Virus record (IMG/VR): IMGVR_UViG_3300033571_014378
Span: 1-38,715 of that record
Length of the DNA: 38,715 bases
From: a virus
Strand: one strand, 5' to 3'
Both the position numbers and the translations under genes were made by a program. Of this stretch, positions 1 through 7,695 are shown piece after piece. How positions within the stretch are numbered: position 1 is the stretch's first letter; every line of letters starts with the position of its first letter. The notes under the pieces are model-generated. The model did not search any database. It saw only the letters and a program-made list of their open reading frames with translations, and was not told where the DNA came from.

Positions 1-172
1 GATATCTATAAGGAATCTGTATAATTTCGCTGTCCCATTTTTCAACGACCGTGTGATCGTCTAGCATTCTCATAAAAACAAATTCCCAGCTAGATCTAGC
101 CAACGGTGTTTTTTTCCCTACATACTTTTCGGGATTTTTCATCTCGAAACGACTTTGTGCAAATTTTGGCAT
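1..172 (-). CDS. gp4: Head completion nuclease, gp4-like (5' part only, runs off the window)
   Basis: Only the first 57 codons are present; the frame stays open to base 1. The protein begins MPKFAQSRFEMKNPEKYVG and continues with LARSSWEFVFMRMLDDH and a segment ending in IIQIPYRY. The NP-KY-G / RSSWE-FM--LD pattern is how I recognise the T4 gp4 (gene 50/65) head-completion family, a small nuclease-like protein that finishes the DNA-filled head before the neck joins. The start ATG (172-170) overlaps the TAA stop of the upstream gene in a TAATG arrangement, which points to translational coupling. The catalytic part lies outside the window, so activity cannot be judged. The family call rests on the N-terminal motif alone. 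Confidence 0.7.
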   Translation of the reverse strand, partial: MPKFAQSRFEMKNPEKYVGKKTPLARSSWEFVFMRMLDDHTVVEKWDSEIIQIPYRY

Positions 173-555
173 TAGGCTGAAATATTTCTAACCTGAGATT
201 CTTTAACTACTTGAGAAGTTTTAAAACCTAAGGTTGATGTTATTGTTCTATTATTGTTTAAAATTTCACCTACTAAGATATTGATCTGAGTTCCTGTTAA
301 GGTCTTCATCTGATCTAATAATTTGAATATAGGTATCCCGTCTAGCTTGGCCTGTTTTAATAGCACTGCTGCAGAAACTGTGCCTGCATCTTTGTCAAAT
401 CCTCTAGATTCAAAAAAACCAATAGCCGCATCTACTTCTGCAGCTAAAAATTCTAAAGGTTGTTGTCCGTAAGAATCAAAAAATAATTTTGTCGCTTCTG
501 CGCTATCTGATACGTTAGGTATCGGTAGGTTAGTTTTAATAGTTTTTTCGGTCAT
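172..555 (-). CDS. Small conserved marine-myovirus protein, function unknown
   Basis: 127 residues, predicted mostly helical and soluble, with no signal peptide or membrane segment. Recognisable stretches are AAIGFFESRGFDKDAG, AAVLLKQAKLDG and ILNNNRTITSTLGF. I recall similar proteins in other marine T4-like phages, where they carry no established function. Its start overlaps the stop of the gp54-like gene by ATGA, and its stop overlaps the start of gp4, so the three genes form one coupled unit read after the late promoter at 1663-1670. The position among tube and head-completion genes suggests a minor virion or assembly role, but that is inference from context only. Confidence 0.75.
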   Translation of the reverse strand: MTEKTIKTNLPIPNVSDSAEATKLFFDSYGQQPLEFLAAEVDAAIGFFESRGFDKDAGTVSAAVLLKQAKLDGIPIFKLLDQMKTLTGTQINILVGEILNNNRTITSTLGFKTSQVVKESQVRNISA

Positions 556-1658
556 ATAGTTGGTGGAGGATTAGTTAAACTTTTTTGCGATGCTTCTGTA
601 GTAGAGTTACTGGTTTGATTTTTAGGAAACACTGCTCCTATAACTCCACCTATTGTGCTAAGTCCCTGAGGAGAACTGATGATATTGATAGCTTCCTGTT
701 TTAATCCTTCTTTGCTTAATTGTCCAATATTTTTTGCAGTGTTAATACCAGCTATAGCTGTTCCTAAAAAACCTCCAAAACTTCCAAAAGCTTTTCCGCT
801 ACCGATAGATCCAAAGACAGATTCTAATCCGGCTAACACACCCCCTTCTCCTGTTAATGTAGCTGTGCCGCCGCCTGCAACAGTTAACGGTGATGGTAAT
901 TTATCGTAATGTAATGTAGCAAACCCCTTGGGATTACCTTCACTGACAGTTCCGTGTGTATAATACACAGCTTCGTACTCAAGGCTCATAGTACTATCTA
1001 ATGTTTCGTTGGCGGCATAATCAACATTATTATGATTCCAAGTTTTTATTCTAGGGTTTACAAGAGTGTATCCGTTGAATCTACTTCTGCTCATTGTATA
1101 GATGCTGATAGATTTAAAAATATCGCTCACTTTGTTAGCATCTAAACCATATCTAAAATTGTCTAGCGATTCGGCACCAGAAGGTCTGTAATGTAGTGCG
1201 GAGTAGGCCGATTGTGGATTGTGTCGATCCTGTATATATGTTCCGTAATATATGGCCCACAAAGCGTTAACTATTCCTTGTGTATCGTCGTGGAATGTTA
1301 TGTTAACTGGTTCATAATTTATCTGTTTGTATAATATTTTTTTTCTGTTATATTGATTTTTAATCTCGGTGTCGAAATTAAATTTAGGAAGGTCTGCAGA
1401 TTTTACCAACACTCCTAATTCTTCAGTATGCCTATTAGTAAACGCCGGAGCCTGGAAACTTGTTTTATCTATTTCAAACTGAACATAGAATAAAAATTTA
1501 GTTCGAGGACTAAGTCTGAAAGTATTGTCAACAAATACTCGCGTAGCGTGTTGCCAGTTCCCCATTATACCTTTTGGGGCTAGAAGACCGTTGACAAAGT
1601 TTCCGGCAAAATTATTTGGTCCGTCGCCTGTGAGATATCTGATGAATTTATTAGCCAT
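552..1658 (-). CDS. Tail-tube family protein, probable gp54-like tube initiator of the baseplate
   Basis: 368 residues. The N-terminal two thirds has the strand-rich look of the gp19/gp54 tube fold (RTKFLFYVQFEIDK near residue 53, then VKSADLPKFNFDTE and a region rich in YEPVNITFHDD). The last ~110 residues are Gly/Ala/Ser-rich with short helices, as in the C-terminus of T4 gp54. In T4, gp54 sits on the baseplate and starts polymerisation of gp19. Location directly downstream of gp19 fits. The gene has its own late promoter box (CATAAATA) only 4 nt before the ATG, after the terminator that closes the gp19 transcript. It could instead be another tube-like structural protein, so gp54 is a best guess. 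Confidence 0.55.
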   Translation of the reverse strand: MANKFIRYLTGDGPNNFAGNFVNGLLAPKGIMGNWQHATRVFVDNTFRLSPRTKFLFYVQFEIDKTSFQAPAFTNRHTEELGVLVKSADLPKFNFDTEIKNQYNRKKILYKQINYEPVNITFHDDTQGIVNALWAIYYGTYIQDRHNPQSAYSALHYRPSGAESLDNFRYGLDANKVSDIFKSISIYTMSRSRFNGYTLVNPRIKTWNHNNVDYAANETLDSTMSLEYEAVYYTHGTVSEGNPKGFATLHYDKLPSPLTVAGGGTATLTGEGGVLAGLESVFGSIGSGKAFGSFGGFLGTAIAGINTAKNIGQLSKEGLKQEAINIISSPQGLSTIGGVIGAVFPKNQTSNSTTEASQKSLTNPPPTI

Positions 1659-1662
1659 ACAA

Positions 1663-1670
1663 TATTTATG
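1663..1670 (-). promoter_or_regulatory. T4-type late promoter box of the gp54-like gene
   Basis: Minus-strand CATAAATA lies 4 nt before the ATG at 1658, with no Shine-Dalgarno between. T4 late promoters use TATAAATA at about -13 to -6, so the transcript should begin at or beside the start codon. Confidence 0.6.
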
Positions 1671-1674
1671 TCAT

Positions 1675-1702
1675 AAAAAAAGCCCGGAAATTCCGGGCTT
1701 TT
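1675..1702 (-). terminator. Rho-independent terminator after gp19
   Basis: A near-perfect inverted repeat (AGCCCGGAA / TTCCGGGCT, about one base of loop centre) is followed on the minus strand by a T-rich run (CTTTTTTTATG). It lies 16 nt beyond the gp19 stop and ends transcription from the gp18-gp19 unit. The plus-strand side also has a short T run, so it may work weakly in both directions. The next late promoter box follows within 5 bases. Confidence 0.9.
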
Positions 1703-1717
1703 GTCGATCTAGATATT

Positions 1718-2350
1718 TTATAAAGTAAATATCTGCGAACCGCCGGTGGCTGCTGCTGTAGCTGTCTGTCTTGCTACTGCTGTTCCTACACCAGTTCCTC
1801 TTGGTGTCTGGATTAAGTTATCAAAACGGATAGTTAACGCGATCTGCGCAGCTTCGTTAGTACCGTAATTCAAATCACCGTAGTCTGCGTTTTGCAAGAA
1901 GCATCCATATAGTTCAAAAGTTTCTAAGATAGAAGGTTCGTTAGCTCCATTGCCGCCATCTAAAATTTCAACTTTGGTTGTGAATTTATAGTCGATGCCA
2001 GAACGTGCCGAACTTTGTTCAAAGAAATCAAACTGTTTCTGAATCTGTTGACCAACTAACTTGATGACGTTATTACTTGCATCATCTCTAACGTTAATCG
2101 TCACAGGCTCTAATGTGTATTTTCCTGCCATATAGACTTTTGAGTTGTATACAGGTAGTTCGATTTCTTCAAATCCTACCTTTGGACGACTCACATCTAC
2201 TACCTGCTTAGTTAGTTCAGTGCTTGCTGTAGTGCCAAATCCCAGAAATAATACTCTAAAGCGATATTTCAGCTTAGGCATTAACAGACCTTGGTTACTA
2301 CCAGGACCTGCAGTCTGAATTGACATATTGTTTAATGTTGTGATTGCCAT
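1718..2350 (-). CDS. gp19: Tail tube protein gp19
   Basis: 210 residues, somewhat longer than T4 gp19 (163). Tube subunits stack as hexameric rings to form the inner tube through which DNA passes. Features are an N-terminal segment with PKLKYRFRVLFLGFG, a middle with VTINVRDDASNNVIK and a late LYGCFLQNADYGDLNYG, the order expected for phage tube proteins. The extra length is a low-complexity Ala/Thr/Gly tail after about residue 190. It is directly downstream of the sheath gene gp18, the standard T4-like order, with its own late box (GATAAATA), a short leader and a CGGAG Shine-Dalgarno. A strong terminator follows. Confidence 0.9.
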   Translation of the reverse strand: MAITTLNNMSIQTAGPGSNQGLLMPKLKYRFRVLFLGFGTTASTELTKQVVDVSRPKVGFEEIELPVYNSKVYMAGKYTLEPVTINVRDDASNNVIKLVGQQIQKQFDFFEQSSARSGIDYKFTTKVEILDGGNGANEPSILETFELYGCFLQNADYGDLNYGTNEAAQIALTIRFDNLIQTPRGTGVGTAVARQTATAAATGGSQIFTL

Positions 2351-2369
2351 ATTCTATGCTCCGATATTG

Positions 2370-2377
2370 TATTTATC
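2370..2377 (-). promoter_or_regulatory. Late promoter box of gp19
   Basis: Minus-strand GATAAATA lies 19 nt before the gp19 ATG. A CGGAG ribosome-binding site sits between box and start, so this transcript should carry a short normal leader, unlike the leaderless arrangement at several other genes here. It lies in the 29-nt gap after gp18, so gp19 can be transcribed both with gp18 and alone, which suits a highly abundant protein. Confidence 0.65.
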
Positions 2378-2379
2378 TA

Positions 2380-5300
2380 TTAAATCTCACCAGTATTCTT
2401 GATACGCAGTGGGATGTAGATGAATTCAACAGCCTTAACTGGTTCGATAGCAATGTCTACCCATAGCTCATTGCGATCAATTCTAGAATCGGTATTGTTA
2501 GACTCATCACAAACAACAGCAAAGTCGTATAATGCTCTCAAACTAACTAGTTCAAGCAGTAAGCTTTCACAGGCTTGTTTGATTTCATCTCTAGTGATTT
2601 TGTCGTTTGGTTCAAAAATATACGGTCTAGCTAACTTATTAAGCTGACTACGTAGATAAACTGTTAAACGTGCTACATTGATTCTGTCTAATGCAGAAGC
2701 ATTTCTTGCACGAGTTTTTTGACCGTATGCAACGTGACCAACACCTACGAAGAAAGGAATTGGATTGATCTTTAAATCGTAAAGTGTGTCTCGTTGACCT
2801 TCATTGAGCGCAACTGTTTGGAATTCTCCTGTAGCTGCATCAATGTATCCTACGCTGGTAGCATTTGTGATACCACCTCTTCTTGTACCTGCCGGTGCAA
2901 ACCAAGGATAGCTAACAGCATCGCTTAGAGCGATTGTTCTTAACATCATATGACTTGCTGGCACAACAGCATTAGCACCACTTAAATCTGTAGTGAATCC
3001 GTTTGGATAATAAACTGCACAATACTCGTCGTAGGTAACAATACCTTCGTCACCGTTGTCAGTTACTAATACTGCATTAGTACCCCAATTTGTTAATGTA
3101 GTTGCATCTGATGCTAGACGTAGTGGGGTGTCGCCGACTACGAACGCAGTAATGCCTCTATCGATATTTAGATTAACTAAATTGCTTAGAACTTCTGGAT
3201 ATCCAGGAGCAGCGATTAAGTTAAAGTTACGACGCTCTTCGTCACGAATCTCTTCGCTGGTGTCAATAACACTCTTAAGAGCTGAAACTACAACTTTACG
3301 TTGTGCTTTGCGTCCGAAGCTACCTGAGCCGTCTTCGTTATTAGCAGAAGCTGTTACCCAACGATCAGTAGCATATGCTGACATAGACTCGTCGTTGTAT
3401 CTTCCGTTATCTTCGGCAGTATTGATATAGCTGTTTTCGTAACGTTTTACATTACCACCGCTTCTGCGTGTATTGTAAAGCATCATACCACGTGGATATA
3501 AATCTGGATCTGGTGCATCCGGATCTAGGTAATTGTTTGTTAGCAATGCTTTGATAGTAGCAGCGGTGTTTCCTGTAGCTCCACTGGTTCCGTATCTAGC
3601 ATCTGAGAATAACACACCTTCTTCAGTTTGCTGATCTGTTTTATCGACCAATTTCCATTCTAGATCTGCTACAGCATCCCAACGATAGATAGTTGGGAAA
3701 TTTTCTAAGTCGGCTGTGCTAATCCAAAGATCACCATCAACTAAAGGAGTACCGTCGCTTTGTGTAGTAGGTTCAGTAGCACCTACTTGTGGACCGTTAG
3801 GATCTGAATTAGGGTATGCTGATGCATCTCTATATCCTACCCAAGTTGTACCATTATGGTACATCATATCAACATCGCCGAAGTCTGGATTGTACCACAA
3901 TCTTCCGTCTTCTGGCTCGTCTAATGGTGCATCTCCGCTGGCTGCAAAATCTTCTGCTGCTAGAGGTTCCCAATTAGAAGCTACATATTCTTCGACAGCA
4001 TCGTCTGGCAATGCATAGAAATTAGCTGTACCTGCACCTGTGTCTAGGTTATAGTCAGCGAATAGCAATGCGATAGGAGTTCCGCTACCGTCGATAAATC
4101 TAATTTCTCCGCCTTTCTTATGAACAATTTTCAATTCATTGTCCGAAGTAACGCTGGCTTCGATAAGATTTGTAATTTGATCGCCATTTGAATCTACACC
4201 AAAGTCTGCACCATTAATAGCAGTAGCAATTAATTCTACATCTGTAGAATCTGCTGTGGCAGTGAACGATACCGAAACAGAGTCTAGTGTAAGGCTTCCT
4301 GTACGAGATTGTTTCATTGTAAAGCCTTTGCTACCGGCACTGAATGTTGAGCTAGTAATTACTGAGGAAACAATTTCTGTATTTCCTGTGGCTTTTCTAT
4401 GGAATACTCTGAATTTCGCCACTGCAGGTGTTGCTGCTGTAGCTGTTTCATCGCAATTAAATTGTACGTATACATCGTCTTTGGCTAGATTTACACCTCC
4501 GCCAGATCTGTCTAGGTAATAAAGTGCTGCATGGCCTGTGGCATAAAGCGGTGCTGAAATAGCTTGCCATGTTTTAGTAGCAGAGCTCCAACGCTTTACT
4601 CTCCAACGTGCTCCGTTGGCTGGCTCAGTGGTCTTGATCCAAACAGAACCGCTTGGTCTTGGTTCATCGCTGGCTGTTTTCCATTGAGGCACTATTGTAT
4701 GTGGACTGATTTGTAGTCTTGGAGGATAGTATTCTTTAGCACTATATCCTAGAGCGGTTAATAATGCGGAACCACCTGTACCTGCTTGGATTTCTACAAC
4801 TCCGGTTTGAGTAGAATCACCGCCTGCGTCAAATGTTGCTGATCCATCTGAATAGATGTAAAGAGCTGATCCAACTCTCTTGGCGCTGATACCTTGTCCT
4901 GATAAAGTAGGATCTGTATTAATAGTTGTAGCGGTTGCTGTCAACTTAGCATTAGTGTTGCCACCTGCACCAATAGCTACAGATACTCCGTTAATAACAA
5001 AAGTTTGACCTGTAGTTAATGTAGTGTTAACTGCTGTACCAGAAACAGCGGCCCAACTAGCTTTCCATTCTGGACTGCCAACTAGTACCCAATCACCTGC
5101 TGCAATTAAAGTTCCACCGGAATATGTGCCGCCTGGTGACTTGTACCAAATTCTTGCTGGCTCTTTGTCTCCGAAGCTACCTACAGACTTTGTTGTATAA
5201 GTGCCGTCGTCGCCGATAGTTTCAAACACTACTGCATAGTCTCCGATAGCACCTACAGATGTCTTAGGTCCGTTGCTGTCGAGTTGATCAACCTCGTCGT

Positions 5301-5814
5301 TGGTAAACACTAATGGTATTTTATTGGTAAACTTCTGGCCACCAGTTACTGTTGCAGCAGCACCGTTCCACTCTTGGATACCCCAGGTTGTTGCTTGTGT
5401 ATCTACCCACCACTTTCCATCTGCTGGTTCTGCTCCCGGGGCTGTTGATGCACCTTCTAACTCATCGAGGTCGATGTTTGCTCTTACGATAAATGCTGAA
5501 TTAGAAGCTCCTAGATAGCTGTACGCAGCAAGTAATCCGTATTCGTTTCTTTCGGATCCGTGTATTGGTGCAGAGCTTGCTGTCTTTTCAAAGAAAGGTA
5601 CACCAAAATTTTCAACTAGATCTCTCTGGCTGGTTACTTTAAATGCTTTTCCTGCATTTGCTTGTGTTGTTGCAGCAGCGGTCGCTGTTCCGGCTGCATT
5701 TAATTTATTCTCTGCCGTAGCAATTACAATTAAAGGAGTTGTACCTGGTTCTGCAGGTGTATAAAAACTCTCGTCAATAACCGTAACTTGTACGCCTGGT
5801 GATGTTAGTGCCAT
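2380..5814 (-). CDS. gp18: Contractile tail sheath protein gp18, with large insertions
   Basis: 1144 residues, far longer than T4 gp18 (659). The N-terminus (MALTSPGVQVTVIDES, then VTSQRDLVENFGVP and GLLAAYSYLGASNSAFIVRA) and the C-terminal domain (RLTVYLRSQLNKLARPYIFEPND, ending VEFIYIPLRI) are the conserved sheath core that forms the contractile array. The extra mass lies in the middle (about residues 130-770). It contains at least four copies of a short motif, PADGKWWVDT, PSGSVWIKTT, PEDGRLWYNP and VDGDLWIST, each followed by a W/NG/W stretch. These are probably surface decorations outside the contractile core. A late box (GCTAAATA) 34 nt upstream and an AGGAGAT Shine-Dalgarno 6 nt before the ATG support the start. 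Confidence 0.93.
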   Translation of the reverse strand: MALTSPGVQVTVIDESFYTPAEPGTTPLIVIATAENKLNAAGTATAAATTQANAGKAFKVTSQRDLVENFGVPFFEKTASSAPIHGSERNEYGLLAAYSYLGASNSAFIVRANIDLDELEGASTAPGAEPADGKWWVDTQATTWGIQEWNGAAATVTGGQKFTNKIPLVFTNDEVDQLDSNGPKTSVGAIGDYAVVFETIGDDGTYTTKSVGSFGDKEPARIWYKSPGGTYSGGTLIAAGDWVLVGSPEWKASWAAVSGTAVNTTLTTGQTFVINGVSVAIGAGGNTNAKLTATATTINTDPTLSGQGISAKRVGSALYIYSDGSATFDAGGDSTQTGVVEIQAGTGGSALLTALGYSAKEYYPPRLQISPHTIVPQWKTASDEPRPSGSVWIKTTEPANGARWRVKRWSSATKTWQAISAPLYATGHAALYYLDRSGGGVNLAKDDVYVQFNCDETATAATPAVAKFRVFHRKATGNTEIVSSVITSSTFSAGSKGFTMKQSRTGSLTLDSVSVSFTATADSTDVELIATAINGADFGVDSNGDQITNLIEASVTSDNELKIVHKKGGEIRFIDGSGTPIALLFADYNLDTGAGTANFYALPDDAVEEYVASNWEPLAAEDFAASGDAPLDEPEDGRLWYNPDFGDVDMMYHNGTTWVGYRDASAYPNSDPNGPQVGATEPTTQSDGTPLVDGDLWISTADLENFPTIYRWDAVADLEWKLVDKTDQQTEEGVLFSDARYGTSGATGNTAATIKALLTNNYLDPDAPDPDLYPRGMMLYNTRRSGGNVKRYENSYINTAEDNGRYNDESMSAYATDRWVTASANNEDGSGSFGRKAQRKVVVSALKSVIDTSEEIRDEERRNFNLIAAPGYPEVLSNLVNLNIDRGITAFVVGDTPLRLASDATTLTNWGTNAVLVTDNGDEGIVTYDEYCAVYYPNGFTTDLSGANAVVPASHMMLRTIALSDAVSYPWFAPAGTRRGGITNATSVGYIDAATGEFQTVALNEGQRDTLYDLKINPIPFFVGVGHVAYGQKTRARNASALDRINVARLTVYLRSQLNKLARPYIFEPNDKITRDEIKQACESLLLELVSLRALYDFAVVCDESNNTDSRIDRNELWVDIAIEPVKAVEFIYIPLRIKNTGEI

Positions 5815-5848
5815 TCGGATATCTCCTGGGGTTAATCTTATGTCAAAG

Positions 5849-5856
5849 TATTTAGC
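5849..5856 (-). promoter_or_regulatory. Late promoter box of gp18
   Basis: Minus-strand GCTAAATA lies 34 nt before the gp18 ATG. A good Shine-Dalgarno (AGGAGAT, 5821-5827) is present in the predicted leader of roughly 28 nt. Confidence 0.6.
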
Positions 5857-5908
5857 ACCATTTTATAATTTTGGCCTGTTTAGGTCAGGTAAAAAGGGGC
5901 AAAAAAGG

Positions 5909-5916
5909 TGTAAATA
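5909..5916 (+). promoter_or_regulatory. Late promoter box of the HNH-fold gene
   Basis: TGTAAATA lies 5 nt before the ATG at 5922. There is no ribosome-binding site in those 5 nt. AAAAAAGGTG lies just upstream of the box and would not be transcribed from it. Confidence 0.5.
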
Positions 5917-5921
5917 TTTTT

Positions 5922-6257
5922 ATGAGACCATTATGTAAATGCGGATATAGACCCCGAGCTGTTAATTATAAAAAAAACGGCAGGGTCTACTATCGAAGTT
6001 TGTGTGAAATATGCTTAACCAACGGAGTCTATCACGGTATTCCGCGGTGGTTTAGATCAGGCTACAAGATGAAACAGCAGTGCGAAAAGTGCGGATTTAA
6101 ATCTCCGCACCGAGAGGTTTTCAGAGTATTTCACATCGACGGCAATTTGGATAACTGTCGTTACAGTAATTTAAAAACAGTCTGTGCCAACTGTGCGCAG
6201 ATACTCGGTAAGGAGGGAATTACTTGGAGACAGGGAGACCTTATCGCTGATAATTGA
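5922..6257 (+). CDS. HNH-fold zinc-binding protein, possibly not catalytic
   Basis: 111 residues from the ATG at 5922. I chose this start over an in-frame ATG at 5871 because the late box ends 5 nt before it and the conserved sequence begins MRPLCKCGYRPRAVNY. Cysteine pairs at about 5/7, 28/31, 54/57 and 88/91 should hold two zincs. The segment FHIDGNLDN (about 70-78) followed by SNLKTVCANC matches the His-Asp-Gly-Asn...Asn-Leu...Cys-x2-Cys core of HNH proteins. The usual DH pair is FH, and the final His after the last Cys pair is absent. Similar proteins recur in marine myoviruses, usually unnamed. Its last 87 bases overlap, on the opposite strand, the end of the dNMP kinase gene. A nicking or DNA-binding role is possible but unproven. 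Confidence 0.75.
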   Translation: MRPLCKCGYRPRAVNYKKNGRVYYRSLCEICLTNGVYHGIPRWFRSGYKMKQQCEKCGFKSPHREVFRVFHIDGNLDNCRYSNLKTVCANCAQILGKEGITWRQGDLIADN

Positions 6258-6857
6258 TCGAATCTGTTTATACAGATCGTCGATGCTAGAATTATTCTCT
6301 ATGATCGCATCGAATTCAGTGCCAACCCAAGAAGTTTCTGATGCGTGTACTTTTCGCATTTTCAATTCTTGGAAAGCCCAATTGTGTCCTTTGTTTGCCT
6401 CTAAAGCCAGATCGTACCAATCTGGCAGATCGCCTCGCTTGACCCATATAATTATACCTCCAGCATTTCTTATACTTTGTATCTCGTTAGGAAAGCGACA
6501 ATCGGAAATTACTACACTGTCTTTAGAATTACGCAACTTATTCTCTAAGCTGGCGATCCATATGTCATCGTGGAAGCTTTTGCGGCATACTTCTGTTCCC
6601 CAATACTGTAAAACCCAGCGGGGAGTTAGTGTGGGCATATCAAGACGATCAGCCCACCACGGATCTATTTGTTCACGCCATTCACGAGCTTCTTTTGTAC
6701 GTCCTTCTAACAGTGTCCGGTCCCATCCAAACACCGCGCTTACAGCATCTTTAAGAGTCGACGCAAAACTCTCTCTTCTAAACTCGTGAAAATTTACCAA
6801 ATAGTCCGCGATAGTATCTTTACCCGAACCGATGAACCCGCAAATTCCAATAATCAT
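6171..6857 (-). CDS. Deoxynucleoside monophosphate kinase, T4 gp1-like
   Basis: 228 residues from ATG at 6857 (T4 gp1 is 241). A Walker A loop GFIGSGKDT lies at residues 7-15, inside MIIGICGFIGSGKDTIADYL, and is typical of phage dNMP kinases that phosphorylate dNMPs to dNDPs for phage DNA synthesis. Later motifs include QYWGTEVCR (about 105) and VVISDCRFPNE, a Walker-B-like strand with the DxRFPNE motif seen in this family. The ATG at 6857 is preferred to a TTG at 6869 because GGAGG lies 5 nt upstream of it. A host-type promoter (6878-6907) drives it. It is the only clear nucleotide-metabolism gene in this structural region. Its 3' end runs 87 bases under the convergent HNH gene. Confidence 0.88.
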   Translation of the reverse strand: MIIGICGFIGSGKDTIADYLVNFHEFRRESFASTLKDAVSAVFGWDRTLLEGRTKEAREWREQIDPWWADRLDMPTLTPRWVLQYWGTEVCRKSFHDDIWIASLENKLRNSKDSVVISDCRFPNEIQSIRNAGGIIIWVKRGDLPDWYDLALEANKGHNWAFQELKMRKVHASETSWVGTEFDAIIENNSSIDDLYKQIRSIISDKVSLSPSNSLLTEYLRTVGTDCF

Positions 6858-6877
6858 AATGTCCTCCAATTAAAGAC

Positions 6878-6907
6878 ATTATAACAGATCTAATGTAGCA
6901 AGGTCAA
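6878..6907 (-). promoter_or_regulatory. Host sigma70-type promoter of the dNMP kinase gene
   Basis: On the minus strand, TTGACC (6907-6902), an 18-nt spacer and TATAAT (6883-6878) are followed 20 nt later by the ATG with its GGAGG site. The -35 overlaps the stop codon of the gp13-like gene. A near-consensus host promoter suggests early expression, unlike the late-box genes around it. Confidence 0.75.
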
Positions 6908-7662
6908 CCTATGATGAATGTATAGCCCGAACCGCCAGGAACCAGTTTCATGAGATCATCGATAAGTTTTTCCATTTCTTGCTGGGCTTCGGATATTAAG
7001 GCAGTACCATTTAGCTGGCCGCCTCCTTGCGGTCCGGCGATCTGTCCAAATTTACTGCGGGCCTGCCCTAGCATCATTTTGCAGTTAGCAAGGCTGTAAT
7101 CCTTGATCCATTGTCCAGAATACACATCCTGGATTATAGTAGTGTCGGGTTTGGTATTATATGCCTGTAACATAACACTTTCTTCTGTTCTAGGACGTTG
7201 TTGTATTACCAATTTACGACTTTCAGGATGCCAGGTAAAATTAATAAAGCTTCCAAACATTTTTCCCACTAACTCTTGATATCCTGCAAATAGCTCATAG
7301 GTTAATAATCCGCCCATATTAGTTGAGCTTAATAGATAGGTATTTGCATAGGCTAGGTTAAAAGGTTCAAACACAGTTCCTCCTGTGCCGCCCCCGGTTC
7401 TTGAACCTATACTTCTGCGAAAAATCTGTCTAACTTGTTGTATTTCCTGCGGTAAAATATATTCGTTTACATCAGGCTGTAAGTTTAAAAAAATATAAGA
7501 CTCTTCTACAGAGTTATCGCTGCGTTGTCTAAAAACAGATAACGCTCTGTTTAGTGCAGTTTCATAATGGACGGGATCTAGCTCAACGTCAATCATGCCA
7601 TCGCCTAGCATAGTTTTGCAGTAATCGTAGACACCCTGTTTGATCTGGTTAGTTTGGCTCAT
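6904..7662 (-). CDS. gp13: Neck protein, gp13-like
   Basis: 252 residues from ATG at 7662. The frame stays open to 7803, but the upstream part would run into gp14. MSQTNQIKQGVYDYCKTMLGDG is the family-like N-terminus, and a late box stands 5 nt before this ATG. Conserved pieces are LDPVHYETALNRALSVFRQRS, IQQVRQIFRRSIGSRTGG, NLAYANTYLL and a C-terminal MKLVPGGSGYTFIIG. This family in marine T4-like phages corresponds to the gp13 neck protein, which with gp14 closes the filled head and makes the tail-joining site. It is unusual here in being transcribed away from gp14. Confidence 0.75.
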   Translation of the reverse strand: MSQTNQIKQGVYDYCKTMLGDGMIDVELDPVHYETALNRALSVFRQRSDNSVEESYIFLNLQPDVNEYILPQEIQQVRQIFRRSIGSRTGGGTGGTVFEPFNLAYANTYLLSSTNMGGLLTYELFAGYQELVGKMFGSFINFTWHPESRKLVIQQRPRTEESVMLQAYNTKPDTTIIQDVYSGQWIKDYSLANCKMMLGQARSKFGQIAGPQGGGQLNGTALISEAQQEMEKLIDDLMKLVPGGSGYTFIIG

Positions 7663-7667
7663 ACAAC

Positions 7668-7688
7668 TATTTATCGTAGCGGTAAATA
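7668..7688. promoter_or_regulatory. Back-to-back divergent late promoters between gp13 and gp14
   Basis: Minus-strand GATAAATA (7675-7668) lies 5 nt before the gp13 ATG, and plus-strand GGTAAATA (7681-7688) lies 7 nt before the gp14 ATG. The two boxes are separated by 5 bp inside a 33-bp intergenic region. Neither gene has a Shine-Dalgarno in the remaining space. Confidence 0.6.
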
Positions 7689-7695
7689 TAAGACT

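Noticed and set aside
6184-6789. 201-codon plus-strand open frame opposite the dNMP kinase
   Set aside because: It lies fully antisense to a gene with a clear Walker motif, has no ribosome site or family-like motif, and its Ser/Arg-rich translation looks like a shadow frame.
7654-7695. Upstream in-frame ATG for gp14 at 7654
   Set aside because: It would extend into gp13 and past its promoter. MPRLSLYRPEKG at 7696 matches the family start.
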